A DNA stretch of 64,000 nt, from contig NZ_CP071696.1 of the NCBI RefSeq assembly GCF_018024495.1, positions 3,348,001 through 3,412,000 on the forward strand, given 5' to 3'. Below are positions 29,862-42,046 of this stretch, one piece after another. The DNA comes from Agromyces archimandritae (GTDB lineage Bacteria; Actinomycetota; Actinomycetes; Actinomycetales; Microbacteriaceae). The stretch's first letter is position 1, and every line of letters starts with the position of its first letter. The notes under the pieces are model-generated. The model searched no databases, was not told where the DNA came from, and saw nothing but the letters and a program-made list of their open reading frames with translations. The position numbers and the translations under genes are program-made.

Positions 29862-32756
29862 GTGACGATTTCACACCTCGAAACCCACGCGCGGCTGAGC
29901 GTCCGCGGCGCCCGCGTCCACAATCTCCGCAACGTCGATATCGAGATCCCCCGTGACTCCATGGTCGTGTTCACCGGGCTGTCGGGGTCCGGCAAGTCGT
30001 CGCTCGCCTTCGACACGATCTTCGCCGAAGGGCAGCGGCGCTACGTCGAGTCGCTGTCCGCATACGCCCGCCAGTTCCTCGGGCAGGTCGACCGCCCCGA
30101 CGTCGACTTCATCGAGGGGTTGAGCCCGGCGGTCTCCATCGACCAGAAGTCGACGAACCGCAACCCGCGTTCGACGGTCGGCACGATCACCGAGATCTAC
30201 GACTACATGCGCCTGCTGTGGGCGCGCATCGGCGTGCCGCACTGCCCGGTCTGCGGCGCACGCATCCAGAAGCAGACCGTGCAGCAGATCGCCGACCGGC
30301 TCATGGAACTGCCGGACGGCACCCGTTTCCAGGTGCTGAGCCCCGTGGCCTCGAAGAAGAAGGGCGAATTCGTCGACCTCTTCCGTGAGCTCGCCGCACA
30401 GGGCTACTCGCGTGCCGTCGTCGACGGCGAGGTCATCCGCCTCTCCGAGCCCCCCGTGCTGAAGAAGCAGATCAAGCACGACATCTCCGTCGTCATCGAC
30501 CGCCTCGTCGCAGGGCCCGAGGTCCTCGGGCGGCTCACCGACTCCCTCGAGACCGCGCTCAAGCTCACCGACGGGCTCGTCCAGATCAACTACGTCGACG
30601 AATCGGGCCCCGAGGCCTGGGACACCTTCTCCGAGAAGCTCTCCTGCCCGAACCAGCACCCGATCCAGCTCACCGAGATCGAACCGCGCACCTTCTCCTT
30701 CAACGCGCCGTTCGGCGCCTGCCCGGAGTGCTCCGGCCTCGGCACGCGGATGTCGGTCGACGAGGAGTTGCTGCTCGGCGACCCCGAGCTCTCGATCTCC
30801 GAGGGCGTGATCATCCCGTGGACCTCGCAGGGCAAGAGCCTCTACAACTACTACGAGAAGCTCCTGGCCGGCCTGGCCGCAGACCTCGACTTCAGCCTCG
30901 ACACCCCCTGGTACCGCCTTCCGAAGCGCGTGCGCGACGCCGTGCTGAGCGGCAAGGACTTCCAGGTCAAGGTCAAGTGGCGCAACCGCTACGGCCGCGA
31001 GATGAGCTACACCTCCGGCTTCGAGGGCGTCGTGCCCTACATCGAACGGCAATACGCGCAGGCCGAGACTGACGTGCAGCGTGCCCGATGGGCCGAGTAC
31101 CTGCGGGAGATCCCGTGCCCCGTCTGCGAGGGCAAGCGGCTGAAGCCCGAGGTGCTCGCCGTGCTCGTCCACGACATGTCGATCGCCGACGTCGGGTTGC
31201 TGAGCCTGACCGACGCCCGTGCGTTCATGGAACGCCTCGAACTCACCGAGCGCGAACAGCAGATCGGCGCACAGGTGCTGCGTGAGATCAAGCTGCGCCT
31301 CGACTTCCTCATCCGGGTGGGGCTGAACTACCTGGACCTCTCACGGGCGGCCGCGACCCTGTCGGGGGGAGAGGCGCAGCGCATCCGCCTGGCCACACAG
31401 ATCGGTTCGGGCCTCACCGGGGTGCTGTACGTGCTCGACGAACCGAGCATCGGCCTGCACCAGCGCGACAACCGCCGGCTCATCGATACGCTGCTGGCGC
31501 TTCGCGACCTCGGCAACACGCTCATCGTGGTCGAGCACGATGAAGACACGATCCGCACGGCCGACTGGATCGTCGACATCGGGCCGGGAGCCGGCGTGAA
31601 CGGCGGCCGGGTCGTGCACTCCGGCGGCTACGCCGAGCTGCTCGAGAACCGCGAGTCGCTCACCGGCGACTACCTCTCGGGGCGCAAGGAGATCGCGATC
31701 CCCGCCAAGCGCCGAGCGATCGACCGCAAGCGTCTCGTCTCGGTGGTCGGCGCACAGGCGAACAACCTTCGCAACGTCGACGTGGACTTCCCGCTCGGCG
31801 TCTTCACGGCCGTCACCGGGGTGAGCGGCTCGGGCAAGTCCTCGCTCGTGAACGACGTGCTCTACCGCGTCCTCGCCAACCGGCTGAACGGTGCGCGCAA
31901 GGTTCCGGGCAAGCACCGTCGCGTCACCGGCATCGACCTCCTCGACAAGGTCGTGCATGTCGACCAGGCCCCCATCGGCCGCACCCCGCGCTCGAACCCG
32001 GCGACGTATACGGGCGTCTTCGACCGCATCCGCACCCTGTTCTCGGAGACGACCGAGGCGAAGGCCCGCGGCTACCTGCCGGGCCGATTCAGCTTCAACG
32101 TCAAGGGTGGGCGCTGCGAGGCGTGCTCGGGCGACGGCACCATCAAGATCGAGATGAACTTCCTGCCCGACGTCTACGTCGCCTGCGAAGTGTGCGGCGG
32201 CAAGCGCTACAACCGCGAGACGCTGCAGGTGCACTACAAGGGCAAGGACATCGCCGAGGTGCTCGAGATGCCGATCAGCGAAGCGGCCGAGTTCTTCGAG
32301 CCGATCTCGGCGATCCACCGCTACCTGAAGACGCTTGTGGACGTGGGCCTCGGTTACGTGCAGCTCGGACAGAGCGCCACGACGCTCTCCGGCGGCGAGG
32401 CGCAGCGCGTCAAGCTCGCCACCGAGTTGCAGCGACGCTCGAACGGGCGCAGCATCTACGTGCTCGACGAGCCGACGACCGGTCTGCACTTCGAGGACGT
32501 GCGAAAGCTCCTGAAGGTGCTCGGCAAGCTCGTCGAGAAGGGCAACACCGTCGTCGTCATCGAGCACAACCTCGACGTCATCAAGTCCGCCGACTGGCTC
32601 ATCGACCTCGGCCCCGAGGGCGGTTCCGGCGGCGGCACGATCGTCGCGACGGGCACACCCGAAGAGGTCGCGGCGAACCCCGACAGCTACACGGGGCGGT
32701 TCCTGCAGGAGATCTTCGAGGCCGCAGCCGGCACCCCGGCACGCGCGGCCGGCTGA
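29862..32756 (+). CDS. uvrA: Excinuclease ABC subunit A
   Basis: A 964-residue double ABC ATPase that finds damaged DNA with UvrB. Two Walker A loops (G-L-S-G-S-G-K-S-S and G-V-S-G-S-G-K-S-S), two L-S-G-G-E-A-Q-R signatures and the zinc-binding [13 protein letters not shown] and C-E-A-C-S-G-D-G / C-E-V-C-G-G-K-R motifs are present. GTG 29862 is preferred from the promoter geometry; ATG 29859 adds one residue. uvrC begins 5 bases after the stop. Standard length and complete. Confidence 0.98.
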   Translation: MTISHLETHARLSVRGARVHNLRNVDIEIPRDSMVVFTGLSGSGKSSLAFDTIFAEGQRRYVESLSAYARQFLGQVDRPDVDFIEGLSPAVSIDQKSTNRNPRSTVGTITEIYDYMRLLWARIGVPHCPVCGARIQKQTVQQIADRLMELPDGTRFQVLSPVASKKKGEFVDLFRELAAQGYSRAVVDGEVIRLSEPPVLKKQIKHDISVVIDRLVAGPEVLGRLTDSLETALKLTDGLVQINYVDESGPEAWDTFSEKLSCPNQHPIQLTEIEPRTFSFNAPFGACPECSGLGTRMSVDEELLLGDPELSISEGVIIPWTSQGKSLYNYYEKLLAGLAADLDFSLDTPWYRLPKRVRDAVLSGKDFQVKVKWRNRYGREMSYTSGFEGVVPYIERQYAQAETDVQRARWAEYLREIPCPVCEGKRLKPEVLAVLVHDMSIADVGLLSLTDARAFMERLELTEREQQIGAQVLREIKLRLDFLIRVGLNYLDLSRAAATLSGGEAQRIRLATQIGSGLTGVLYVLDEPSIGLHQRDNRRLIDTLLALRDLGNTLIVVEHDEDTIRTADWIVDIGPGAGVNGGRVVHSGGYAELLENRESLTGDYLSGRKEIAIPAKRRAIDRKRLVSVVGAQANNLRNVDVDFPLGVFTAVTGVSGSGKSSLVNDVLYRVLANRLNGARKVPGKHRRVTGIDLLDKVVHVDQAPIGRTPRSNPATYTGVFDRIRTLFSETTEAKARGYLPGRFSFNVKGGRCEACSGDGTIKIEMNFLPDVYVACEVCGGKRYNRETLQVHYKGKDIAEVLEMPISEAAEFFEPISAIHRYLKTLVDVGLGYVQLGQSATTLSGGEAQRVKLATELQRRSNGRSIYVLDEPTTGLHFEDVRKLLKVLGKLVEKGNTVVVIEHNLDVIKSADWLIDLGPEGGSGGGTIVATGTPEEVAANPDSYTGRFLQEIFEAAAGTPARAAG

Positions 32757-32761
32757 CGGCG

Positions 32762-34723
32762 ATGCGCGAGGACACGGTCGCCTACCGTCCGAAGGCGGGC
32801 GAGATCCCGACCTCACCGGGCGTGTACCGCTTCCGCGACGAGCACCGTCGCGTGCTCTACGTCGGCAAGGCGAAGAACCTCCGGGCACGGCTCAGCAACT
32901 ACTTCGCGCCGCTCCGCAACCTGCACGAGCGCACCCGTCGCATGGTGACGACGGCCGCCTCGGTGGAGTGGACCGTCGTCGGCAGCGAGGTCGAGGCGCT
33001 GCAGCTCGAGTACACGTGGATCAAGGAGTTCGATCCGCCGTTCAACGTCCAGTTCAAGGACGACAAGTCCTACCCGTACCTCGCCGTGACCCTCGCCGAC
33101 GAAGCCCCGCGGGCGATCGTGACGCGCAAGCGGGGCATTCCGGGTGCTCGGTATTTCGGTCCGTACCCGAAGGTCTGGGCCGTCAACGACACCCTCGAGA
33201 TCCTGCTCAAGCTCTTCCCGATCCGCACCTGCAAAGACAGCGACTACAAGCGGGCGATGGCCAGCGGAAAGCCGTGCTTCGCCGGGCAGATCGGGCGCTG
33301 CTTCGGGCCGTGCTCCGGGCGGGTCACGATCGAGGAGCACCGCGCGAACGTCGACCGCTTCGTGCAGTTCATGCAGAATCAGGACCGCCGCATCATCGGC
33401 GAGCTCGAACGGCAGATGAAGACCGCCGCCGCCGTGCAGGACTACGAGACCGCTGCACGCCGGCGCGACCAGCTGCAGGCGGCCAGGTCGTTCTTCGAGA
33501 AGAGCGCGGTGGTGCTCTCCGACTCGGTCGACGCGGATGTCTTCGGCATCGAGCACGACGAGCTCGCCGCCGCCGTCCAGCAGTTCGTCGTGCGCGGCGG
33601 CCGCATCCGCGGCGTCCGCAGCTGGACGGTCGACAAGGAGCTCGACGTCTCGTTCGGCGAGCTCGTCGAGTCGGTCGTCCAGAACGTCTACGGAGAGGAC
33701 GTGCATCCGCCGCACGAGATCATCGTGCCCGAGCTGCCCGACGACGTCGAGACGCTGCAGGACTGGCTCGGCGGATACTCGAGGCGGAAGGTGCGGCTGC
33801 GGCAGGCCAAGCGCGGCGAGAAGGCCGCGCTGCTGGAGACGGCCACGCAGAACGCGAAGCATTCGCTCATGCTCTACAAGACCAGGCGCAGCGCCGACTT
33901 CACGGCACGCTCGAAGGCGCTCGAAGACATCCAGGAAGCCCTCGGCATGGCCGACGCCCCCTTGCGCATCGAGTGCTACGACGTCTCGCACCTCTCGGGC
34001 ACGAACATCGTGGCATCGATGGTCGTCTTCGAAGACGGTCTGCCCCGCAAGGACGAGTACCGGCGGTTCACGATCCCGCAGTCCACCGACGACACGGAGT
34101 CCATCCGACAGGTGCTGACCCGCCGGCTCGCCTATCTGGCCCCCGGAACGGATGCGCAGGCCGCCGACCGGGATGTGCCGAGCGAGGCCGTCGCGGAGGC
34201 CGTCGCCGACGGGAATCCGGTCGCGGTCACCGCGGACGAGCCCGTCGTGCCGGCGTCCCGCAAGAAGTTCGCCTACCGCCCGAACCTCCTGATCGTCGAC
34301 GGCGGGCAACCCCAGGTCGCCGCCGCGAAGCGGGCGCTTGAGGCGTCCGGCGTCGAGGGGATCTACCTCTGCGGCATCGCCAAGCGCCTCGAGGAGATCT
34401 GGACGCCCGACGCCGACTTCCCGGTCATCCTCCCGCGCAACAGCGAGGCGCTCTTCCTCTTCCAGCGGGTCCGCGACGAGGCCCACCGCTTCGCGATCAC
34501 CCATCAGCGCCAGCGTCGCAAGCGCGACATCACGAGCGTGCTCTCCGAAATCCCGGGGCTCGGCCCGGCACGGGTGAAGCAGCTGCTGCGGCATTTCGGA
34601 TCCGTCGCGAGGCTGAAACTGGCAACGCCCGAGGAGATCCAGGAGGTCAAGGGCATCGGCCCTTCGCTGGCGAAGGTGATCCACGCGCGTCTGCACGCCG
34701 ATTCCGCACCCGTGCCCGGATAA
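32762..34723 (+). CDS. uvrC: Excinuclease ABC subunit C
   Basis: A 653-residue nuclease that makes both incisions of excision repair. The N-terminal GIY-YIG domain shows P-G-V-Y-R-F and [14 protein letters not shown] domain (about residues 205-240) binds UvrB. The C-terminal RNase H-like nuclease has I-E-C-Y-D-V-S-H and L-I-V-D-G-G-Q-P-Q, and two helix-hairpin-helix motifs end the protein (I-P-G-L-G-P-A-R). No promoter of its own; it likely shares the uvrA transcript. The TAA stop forms the start of the -10 box of rapZ. Confidence 0.97.
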   Translation: MREDTVAYRPKAGEIPTSPGVYRFRDEHRRVLYVGKAKNLRARLSNYFAPLRNLHERTRRMVTTAASVEWTVVGSEVEALQLEYTWIKEFDPPFNVQFKDDKSYPYLAVTLADEAPRAIVTRKRGIPGARYFGPYPKVWAVNDTLEILLKLFPIRTCKDSDYKRAMASGKPCFAGQIGRCFGPCSGRVTIEEHRANVDRFVQFMQNQDRRIIGELERQMKTAAAVQDYETAARRRDQLQAARSFFEKSAVVLSDSVDADVFGIEHDELAAAVQQFVVRGGRIRGVRSWTVDKELDVSFGELVESVVQNVYGEDVHPPHEIIVPELPDDVETLQDWLGGYSRRKVRLRQAKRGEKAALLETATQNAKHSLMLYKTRRSADFTARSKALEDIQEALGMADAPLRIECYDVSHLSGTNIVASMVVFEDGLPRKDEYRRFTIPQSTDDTESIRQVLTRRLAYLAPGTDAQAADRDVPSEAVAEAVADGNPVAVTADEPVVPASRKKFAYRPNLLIVDGGQPQVAAAKRALEASGVEGIYLCGIAKRLEEIWTPDADFPVILPRNSEALFLFQRVRDEAHRFAITHQRQRRKRDITSVLSEIPGLGPARVKQLLRHFGSVARLKLATPEEIQEVKGIGPSLAKVIHARLHADSAPVPG

Positions 34724-34726
34724 GCT
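34721..34726 (+). promoter_or_regulatory. -10 box (TAAGCT) before rapZ, overlapping the uvrC stop
   Basis: TAAGCT starts with the uvrC stop codon. ATG 34735 lies 8 bases after it (leaderless possibility), and a second ATG at 34756 has a strong GGGGGAGG 7 bases upstream. Confidence 0.45.
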
Positions 34727-34734
34727 TGGGGGCG

Positions 34735-35628
34735 ATGAACGGGGGAGGCGAACGGATGGGCGAGGAACCCGAGCAGGAGATCCTGATCGTCACCGGGATG
34801 TCGGGGGCCGGGCGTTCGACGGTGGGCAACGCCCTCGAGGATCTCGGCTGGTACGTCGTCGACAACCTGCCGCCGCAGATGCTGATGCCCCTCGTCGAAC
34901 TCGTCACCCGCGCCGGCACCTCGATCCCGAAGATCGCCGCGGTCGTCGACATCCGCGGAGGCTCCCTGTTCTCCGAGCTCGAACAGCTCATGGCGGGTCT
35001 GCGCGATCAGGCGAACGTGCGGCTCATGTTCCTCGACGCCTCCGACGACGCCCTCGTGCGACGCTTCGAGTCCGTTCGGCGCCCGCATCCGCTGCAGGGC
35101 ACGGGCACGCTGCTCGACGGCCTCCGCGCCGAGCGCGAGCGCCTGGCCGCGTTGCGGTCCTCCAGCGACATCCTCATCGACACGAGCGAGCTGAACATCC
35201 ATCAACTCGCCAACCGCATCGCGGCAGGCTTCGCCGAAGACGACGGGGTCGGCGTGAAGGTGACCCTGCTGAGTTTCGGTTTCAAGTACGGGTTGCCGAC
35301 CGACGCCGACCTGGTCGCCGACGCACGGTTCCTGCCGAACCCGTTCTGGGTTCCGGATCTCAGGGCGCTGAACGGCGAGGACGCCGAGGTCGCCGACTTC
35401 GTGCTGGGGCAGGAGGGCGCGAGCGAGTTCCTCGACGCGTACACGGCCGCACTCCGGCCGGTCCTCGCCGGCTACCAGCGCGAGAACAAGCGCCATGCGA
35501 CGATCGCCGTGGGGTGCACGGGCGGCAAGCACCGCTCGGTCGCGATCGTCAGGGAACTCAGCCGCCGGATCGGGGTCATCCCCGGCGTCGCGGTGAGCGT
35601 GAGACATCGGGATCTCGGGCGCGAATGA
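34735..35628 (+). CDS. rapZ: RapZ/YvcJ-family nucleotide-binding protein
   Basis: A 297-residue protein of the RapZ family. The Walker A loop reads G-M-S-G-A-G-R-S-T: the usual Lys is Arg, seen in other actinobacterial members. The C-terminal domain has [16 protein letters not shown] and G-C-T-G-G-K-H-R-S, typical of the family's RNA- or metabolite-binding half. In E. coli RapZ controls GlmS through a small RNA; the actinobacterial role is not settled. Starts at 34735 or 34756 (290 residues, better Shine-Dalgarno) are both plausible. The order uvrC-rapZ-whiA is conserved, but yvcK, often between rapZ and whiA, is missing. Confidence 0.93.
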   Translation: MNGGGERMGEEPEQEILIVTGMSGAGRSTVGNALEDLGWYVVDNLPPQMLMPLVELVTRAGTSIPKIAAVVDIRGGSLFSELEQLMAGLRDQANVRLMFLDASDDALVRRFESVRRPHPLQGTGTLLDGLRAERERLAALRSSSDILIDTSELNIHQLANRIAAGFAEDDGVGVKVTLLSFGFKYGLPTDADLVADARFLPNPFWVPDLRALNGEDAEVADFVLGQEGASEFLDAYTAALRPVLAGYQRENKRHATIAVGCTGGKHRSVAIVRELSRRIGVIPGVAVSVRHRDLGRE

Positions 35629-35668
35629 GCGACCGGCCCGTGCAGGAACGAACAGATCAGGAGCAGTT

Positions 35669-36649
35669 GTGGCATTGACCGCCGACGTCAAGGAAGAACT
35701 CGCACGGGTCGAGGTGAGCAAGACGAGCGTGCGCGCCGCCGAACTCGCTTCCGTCCTGCGATTCTCGGGAGGCCTGCACATCATCTCGAACCGCATCGCG
35801 ATCGAATCCGAGCTGGATTCGCCGGCCATCGTCAAGCGCGTCACGCGCGACCTCGTCGAGCTCTACGGGGTGCGGCCCGATGTCTCGGTCGTGAACGCGT
35901 CCGGGATCCGGCGCGGCACGCACTACCTCGTCCGCGTCCTCGACGGCGGCGAGACGCTCGCCCGGCAGACGGGGCTCCTGGATGCCCGCAGGCGGCCGGT
36001 CCGGGGGTTGCCGAACAAACTCACGACCGGCGGCAGGGCCGAGATCGCGGCGATCTGGCGCGGCGCCTTCCTCGCGCACGGCAGCCTCACGGATCCCGGC
36101 CGCTCCGCGGCGCTGGAGGTCACCTGCCCGGGCAACGAGACGGCGATGGCGCTCGTGGGCGCCGCCGGGCGCCTCGGCATCCAGGCGAAGGCGCGCGAGG
36201 TGCGCGGCGTGCACCGCGTCGTCATCCGCGACGGCGAGGCGATCAGCGCCATGCTGCGGATGATCGGCGCCGACGAGGCGGTGCGCAACTGGGAGGAGCT
36301 CAGGCAGCGCCGCGAGGTGCGTGCGACGGCGAACCGGCTCGTGAACTTCGACGATGCGAACCTGCGCCGCTCCGCACAGGCCGCGGTCGCGGCGTGCGCG
36401 CGCGTCGAGCGCGCCCTCGAGATCCTCGGCGACGGCATCCCGGAGCACCTCCGCTACGCCGGCGAGCTGCGTCTGGCCCACCGAGACGCGAGCCTGGACG
36501 AACTCGGCCATCACGCCGACCCGCCGATGACGAAGGATGCGGTCGCGGGGCGGATCCGGCGCCTGCTGGCCATGGCCGACAAGCGGGCCGAGGATCTCGG
36601 CATCCCGGACACCGAGGCGAGCCTTCCGGCCGACCTCGACGCGGTGTGA
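35669..36649 (+). CDS. whiA: DNA-binding regulator WhiA
   Basis: A 326-residue WhiA protein. The N-terminal part is a degenerate LAGLIDADG-like domain (A-D-V-K-E-E-L-A-R start, [13 protein letters not shown]). The C-terminal helix-turn-helix region includes [12 protein letters not shown] and [11 protein letters not shown]. In Streptomyces WhiA acts with WhiB in sporulation septation; in non-sporulating actinobacteria its role is linked to division and is less clear. GTG start with AGGAG about 6 bases upstream. Confidence 0.95.
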   Translation: MALTADVKEELARVEVSKTSVRAAELASVLRFSGGLHIISNRIAIESELDSPAIVKRVTRDLVELYGVRPDVSVVNASGIRRGTHYLVRVLDGGETLARQTGLLDARRRPVRGLPNKLTTGGRAEIAAIWRGAFLAHGSLTDPGRSAALEVTCPGNETAMALVGAAGRLGIQAKAREVRGVHRVVIRDGEAISAMLRMIGADEAVRNWEELRQRREVRATANRLVNFDDANLRRSAQAAVAACARVERALEILGDGIPEHLRYAGELRLAHRDASLDELGHHADPPMTKDAVAGRIRRLLAMADKRAEDLGIPDTEASLPADLDAV

Positions 36650-36703
36650 GCTCCCTCGTTCCGCCGAACGTCACAACCCGGAGCACACCGCCCGGAACGG
36701 GCA

Positions 36704-36709
36704 TAGACT
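36704..36709 (+). promoter_or_regulatory. -10 box (TAGACT) of sodA
   Basis: TAGACT lies 60 bases before the sodA ATG. The leader would hold a 12-base palindrome (CCGGGCGCCCGG, 36740-36751) and a strong AAGGAG at 36759-36764. Confidence 0.5.
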
Positions 36710-36769
36710 CGAAATCGTCGCGTGGCGTCAGGCAGCGAACCGGGCGCCCGGACCTGACAAGGAGAAGCA

Positions 36770-38502
<1,733 letters not shown>

Positions 38503-38511
38503 ACGGAAAAC

Positions 38512-39726
38512 ATGACCCTGCGAACGATCGACTCCCTCGGTCCGCTCGCCGGCAGACGCGTCGTCGTCCGTTGTGATCTGAACGTCCCCTTGCAGGACGG
38601 GATCATCACGGACGACGGCCGTGTGCGGGCCTCGGTGCCGACCCTCACCCGCCTCCTCGAACAGGGCGCGCGGGTGGTCGTGATCTCCCACCTCGGCCGG
38701 CCCGCCGGGGTGCCCGAGGCGAAGTACAGTCTCGAACCCGTCGCGCGGCGCCTCGGCGAGCTGCTCGGCCGCCCCGTCGTCTTCGCCGCCGACACGGTGG
38801 GCGAGGATGCCGCGGCCAAGGTCGGGGCGCTCGGCGACGGCGAGATCGCCGTGCTCGAGAACCTCCGCTTCAACCCGGGGGAGACCTCGAAGGACGACGC
38901 GGAACGTTCCGCGTTCGCCGAGCGGCTCGCCGCGTTCGCCGACGCGGTCGTCTCGGACGGCTTCGGCGTCGTCCACCGCAAGCAGGCGAGCGTCTACGAC
39001 CTCGAGCGGCTGCGCCCGAGCGCTGCCGGCCTCCTCATCGAGGCCGAGCTCGGCGTCCTCGATCGCCTCACCGAGCGCCCGGAGCGGCCGTACACGGTCG
39101 TCCTCGGCGGATCCAAGGTCTCCGACAAGCTCGGCGTCATCGCCCACCTGCTGCCCCGCGTGGACACGCTCCTGATCGGCGGCGGGATGATGTTCACCTT
39201 CCTCGCGGCGGAGGGCGCGAAGGTCGGCTCGAGCCTCCTCGAGGCGGATCAGCTGGATACCGTCCGCGGCTACCTGGCAGAGGCGAAGGCTCGAGGCGTC
39301 GAGCTCGTGCTGCCGAGCGACGCCGTCGTGGCGAGTGCGTTCTCCGCCGACGCGGAGCACGTCGTCACCGCCGCCGATGCGATCGAGGAGACGCCCTTCG
39401 GCGCGTCCGGACTCGGCCTCGACATCGGCCCGGCGACCGCGGCCGACTTCGCCGCACGCATCCGGGACTCGAAGACGGTCTTCTGGAACGGCCCCATGGG
39501 GGTGTTCGAGCTCGCACCGTTCGCGGCCGGCACGAAGGCCGTGGCCGAAGCCCTCACCGAGGTCGACGGGCTCAGCGTCGTCGGCGGAGGCGACTCGGCG
39601 GCGGCCGTGCGGCAGCTCGGCTTCGACGACGCGCAATTCGGACACATCTCGACGGGCGGGGGCGCGAGCCTCGAGTTCCTCGAAGGCAAGAAGCTCCCCG
39701 GACTGGAGGTCCTCGGATGGCAGTGA
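38512..39726 (+). CDS. pgk: Phosphoglycerate kinase
   Basis: A 404-residue two-lobed kinase that makes ATP from 1,3-bisphosphoglycerate. [20 protein letters not shown] and E-N-L-R-F-N-P-G-E mark the substrate lobe; the C-terminal lobe has G-G-G-D-S-A-A-A and the late [13 protein letters not shown] loop. Its last 10 bases overlap tpiA, implying coupled translation. Confidence 0.97.
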   Translation: MTLRTIDSLGPLAGRRVVVRCDLNVPLQDGIITDDGRVRASVPTLTRLLEQGARVVVISHLGRPAGVPEAKYSLEPVARRLGELLGRPVVFAADTVGEDAAAKVGALGDGEIAVLENLRFNPGETSKDDAERSAFAERLAAFADAVVSDGFGVVHRKQASVYDLERLRPSAAGLLIEAELGVLDRLTERPERPYTVVLGGSKVSDKLGVIAHLLPRVDTLLIGGGMMFTFLAAEGAKVGSSLLEADQLDTVRGYLAEAKARGVELVLPSDAVVASAFSADAEHVVTAADAIEETPFGASGLGLDIGPATAADFAARIRDSKTVFWNGPMGVFELAPFAAGTKAVAEALTEVDGLSVVGGGDSAAAVRQLGFDDAQFGHISTGGGASLEFLEGKKLPGLEVLGWQ

Positions 39727-40505
39727 AGCGCACCCCGTTCATCGCGGGCAACTGGAAGATGAACCTCGACCACCTGCAGTCGATCGCGTTCGTGCAGAAG
39801 CTCGCCTGGAGCCTCTCGGACGCCAAGCACGACTTCGGCGCGGTCGAGGTGGCGGTCTTCCCCCCGTTCACCGACCTCCGCTCGGTGCAGACCCTCGTTT
39901 CGGCCGACAAGCTCGCCCTCGGGTACGGCGCGCAGGACGTGTCGCGGCATGACGCCGGCGCCTACACGGGCGAGGTCTCCGGCGCGTTCCTCGCCCAGCT
40001 CGACTGCCGCTACGTGATCGTCGGGCATTCGGAGCGCCGAAGCTACCACGGCGAGACGGACGAGGTCGTCGGCGCGAAGGCGCTGGCGGCCGTCAAGCAC
40101 CGCCTCGTGCCCGTCATCTGCGTGGGCGAGACGGCGGAGGACCTCGAGGAGCACGGCCCCAGCGCGGTGCCGGCGGCCCAGCTCGAGGCGGCGCTGTCGG
40201 GTCTGAAGTCCGATGCCGAGATCGTCGTCGCGTACGAGCCGGTCTGGGCGATCGGCTCCGGCCAGGCGGCCACCCCCGAGCAGGCCGGGCAGGTCGCCGC
40301 CGCGCTCCGCGGCGTCGTCGCCCGTGTCCTCGGCGAGGAGGCCGCCGAACGTACCCGCATCCTCTACGGCGGGTCGGTGAAGGCGGCGAACATCGCCGCG
40401 TTCATGCGGGAACCGGATGTCGACGGCGCACTCGTCGGCGGAGCGAGCCTCGACATCGAGGAGTTCTCGTCCATCGTGCGCTACCAGAAGCACGTCGGCG
40501 TCTGA
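39717..40505 (+). CDS. tpiA: Triosephosphate isomerase
   Basis: A 262-residue TIM barrel. Catalytic Lys lies in A-G-N-W-K-M-N, His in I-V-G-H-S-E-R-R and Glu in A-Y-E-P-V-W-A-I-G. The phosphate loop Y-G-G-S-V-K-A is present. Overlaps pgk by 10 bases. The conserved actinobacterial order gap-pgk-tpiA-secG is kept. Confidence 0.97.
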   Translation: MAVKRTPFIAGNWKMNLDHLQSIAFVQKLAWSLSDAKHDFGAVEVAVFPPFTDLRSVQTLVSADKLALGYGAQDVSRHDAGAYTGEVSGAFLAQLDCRYVIVGHSERRSYHGETDEVVGAKALAAVKHRLVPVICVGETAEDLEEHGPSAVPAAQLEAALSGLKSDAEIVVAYEPVWAIGSGQAATPEQAGQVAAALRGVVARVLGEEAAERTRILYGGSVKAANIAAFMREPDVDGALVGGASLDIEEFSSIVRYQKHVGV

Positions 40506-40522
40506 TCCGGGCGCCGTCCCGC

Positions 40523-40557
40523 TATACTCAACAGTCGGCGCAGGTCGTCCTGCGCCG
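40523..40557 (+). promoter_or_regulatory. secG promoter and 5'-terminal hairpin
   Basis: TATACT (40523-40528) is a near-consensus -10 box. The start point would be near 40535, where a perfect 9-bp hairpin begins (CGGCGCAGG 40536-40544, loop TCGT, CCTGCGCCG 40549-40557). The secG mRNA would therefore begin with a hairpin, 15 bases before the GTG. Confidence 0.5.
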
Positions 40558-40572
40558 GGAAGGGTTATCCCC

Positions 40573-40818
40573 GTGGAGATTCTCGCGGTCGTCCTGCAGG
40601 TGTTGCTCGGACTCACCAGCCTCCTGCTGACGCTCCTCATCCTGCTGCACAAGGGCCGCGGCGGCGGCCTGTCCGACATGTTCGGCGGCGGGGTGACGTC
40701 GAACCTCGGCGCGTCGGGAGTGGCCGAACGCAACTTGAACCGGATCACCGTGATCCTCGGTCTGGTCTGGGTCGTGTGCATCATCGTGCTCGGGCTCATC
40801 ACCAAGTTCGACGTCTGA
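40573..40818 (+). CDS. secG: Preprotein translocase subunit SecG
   Basis: An 81-residue membrane protein of the SecYEG channel. Two hydrophobic segments (about 1-22 and 57-77) flank a short loop with the family pattern K-G-R-G-G-G-L-S-D-M-F-G-G-G. GTG 40573 gives the standard N-terminus E-I-L-A-V-V-L-Q; the frame stays open upstream inside tpiA but that is a shadow. Confidence 0.94.
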   Translation: MEILAVVLQVLLGLTSLLLTLLILLHKGRGGGLSDMFGGGVTSNLGASGVAERNLNRITVILGLVWVVCIIVLGLITKFDV

Positions 40819-40866
40819 GGCTCGAACCTTTCCGAATCCGACTGCAACCCGACGGAGGGGAACGGC

Positions 40867-41232
40867 ATGGCATCAGGAAACAGCGCGATCCGCGGATCGC
40901 GCGTCGGAGCGGGGCCCATGGGCGAGCAGGATCGCGGCTTCCACGCGGACCGTATCGCTGTGAGCTACTGGGACGCGAAGGGCAACGAGGTCGTCCGGTA
41001 CTTCGCCGCGAACCTTCCGGACGAGGAGATCCCCGAGACGGTGGATTCGCCGACGACGGGGCTTCCGGCCGGGCGCGACAAAGACAATCCGCCGTCGCTG
41101 TCGAAGCTCGAGCCCTACAAGACGCACCTCGCATATGTGAAGGAACGCCGCAGCGACGAGGAAGCCGCCCAGCTCCTCGACGAGGCGCTGCAGCAGCTGC
41201 GCGCACGCCGAGGCCAGGCGGCCGCGAAGTAG
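40867..41232 (+). CDS. rbpA: RNA polymerase-binding protein RbpA
   Basis: A 121-residue actinobacterial transcription activator that binds the principal sigma factor and stabilises open promoter complexes. The N-terminal tail, the beta-barrel core (R-I-A-V-S-Y-W-D, E-I-P-E-T-V-D) and the C-terminal sigma-interacting helix (R-R-S-D-E-E-A-A-Q-L-L-D-E-A-L) are recognisable. It has no cysteine at all, so it is a zinc-free form, unlike Streptomyces RbpA. GGAGGGG precedes the ATG. A bidirectional terminator separates it from the pentose phosphate operon. Confidence 0.93.
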   Translation: MASGNSAIRGSRVGAGPMGEQDRGFHADRIAVSYWDAKGNEVVRYFAANLPDEEIPETVDSPTTGLPAGRDKDNPPSLSKLEPYKTHLAYVKERRSDEEAAQLLDEALQQLRARRGQAAAK

Positions 41233-41248
41233 CGCGACACGCACGACG

Positions 41249-41283
41249 GAAGCGGGGCCGGACACATCGTCCGGCCCCGCTTC
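41249..41283. terminator. Bidirectional terminator between rbpA and pgl
   Basis: A perfect 15-bp stem, GAAGCGGGGCCGGAC with GTCCGGCCCCGCTTC, around a 5-base loop. It is followed by T-rich sequence on the plus strand and serves two convergent operons. Confidence 0.85.
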
Positions 41284-41299
41284 TCTCGTCTGGCGACCG

Positions 41300-42046
41300 T
41301 CAGTCGTCGGCGATGATGCCTTCGGGAACCTCCGTGGACGCGGCCGCATCCGCGAAGAACACCGTCTCCGCGCGCCCGAAGACGCTCGCCGCCGGGGTCT
41401 CGTCGGAACCGGAGAGGGCGGCACCGAGCGCCCAGGCCTTGTCGGCGCCGGCGAGGACGAGCCAGACGCGCTCGGATGCGTTCAGCACGGGCAGGGTGAG
41501 GCTCAGCCGCTCGGGCGGCGGCTTCGGGGAGTCGCGGACGGCCACGACGGGCCGATCTTCGACGCGGATCTCGAGCCGGTGCGGGAAGAGGGAGGCGATG
41601 TGCCCGTCGGGGCCGACCCCGAGGAAGGCGATGTCGAAGGCCGGGTACGGATGCTCCGCGTCGCCGAACGCCGCGAGCTCCGCGGTGTAGGCTGCCGCCG
41701 CCTCATCGAGGCCGAGGCCCGAGTCGGTGCTCGGGAAGCGGTGGATGCCGCCGGCATCCACCCGGTCGAGCAGCGCCGCATCCGCTTGGGCGTCGTTGCG
41801 CTCGTCGTCGCCGGCGGGCAGCCAGCGCTCGTCGCCCCACCAGAAGTGCACACGCCCCCAGTCGACCTCTCCGGCCTCGGGCCGGTCGGCGGCCGCTGCG
41901 AGCACGGCGGCGCCCATGGAACCGCCCGTGAGTGCGACGTGCACCGGGCCGTCGCCGGATGCCAGCACCCGCAGGAAGCGTGCGGCGACCTCCTCGGCGA
42001 GGGCGGCCTTGTCGGCGCGGACGACGACGCGGCGGTCGGCGCTCAT
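41300..42046 (-). CDS. pgl: 6-phosphogluconolactonase
   Basis: A 248-residue enzyme of the oxidative pentose phosphate branch, hydrolysing the lactone made by Zwf. V-A-L-T-G-G-S-M-G near residue 40 and F-W-W-G-D-E-R-W-L-P near residue 68 are the phosphate- and substrate-binding motifs; G-V-G-P-D-G-H-I-A-S-L-F-P holds the catalytic His. The start ATG at 42046 overlaps the opcA stop as ATGA. Last gene of the operon before the terminator. Confidence 0.95.
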   Translation of the reverse strand: MSADRRVVVRADKAALAEEVAARFLRVLASGDGPVHVALTGGSMGAAVLAAAADRPEAGEVDWGRVHFWWGDERWLPAGDDERNDAQADAALLDRVDAGGIHRFPSTDSGLGLDEAAAAYTAELAAFGDAEHPYPAFDIAFLGVGPDGHIASLFPHRLEIRVEDRPVVAVRDSPKPPPERLSLTLPVLNASERVWLVLAGADKAWALGAALSGSDETPAASVFGRAETVFFADAAASTEVPEGIIADD

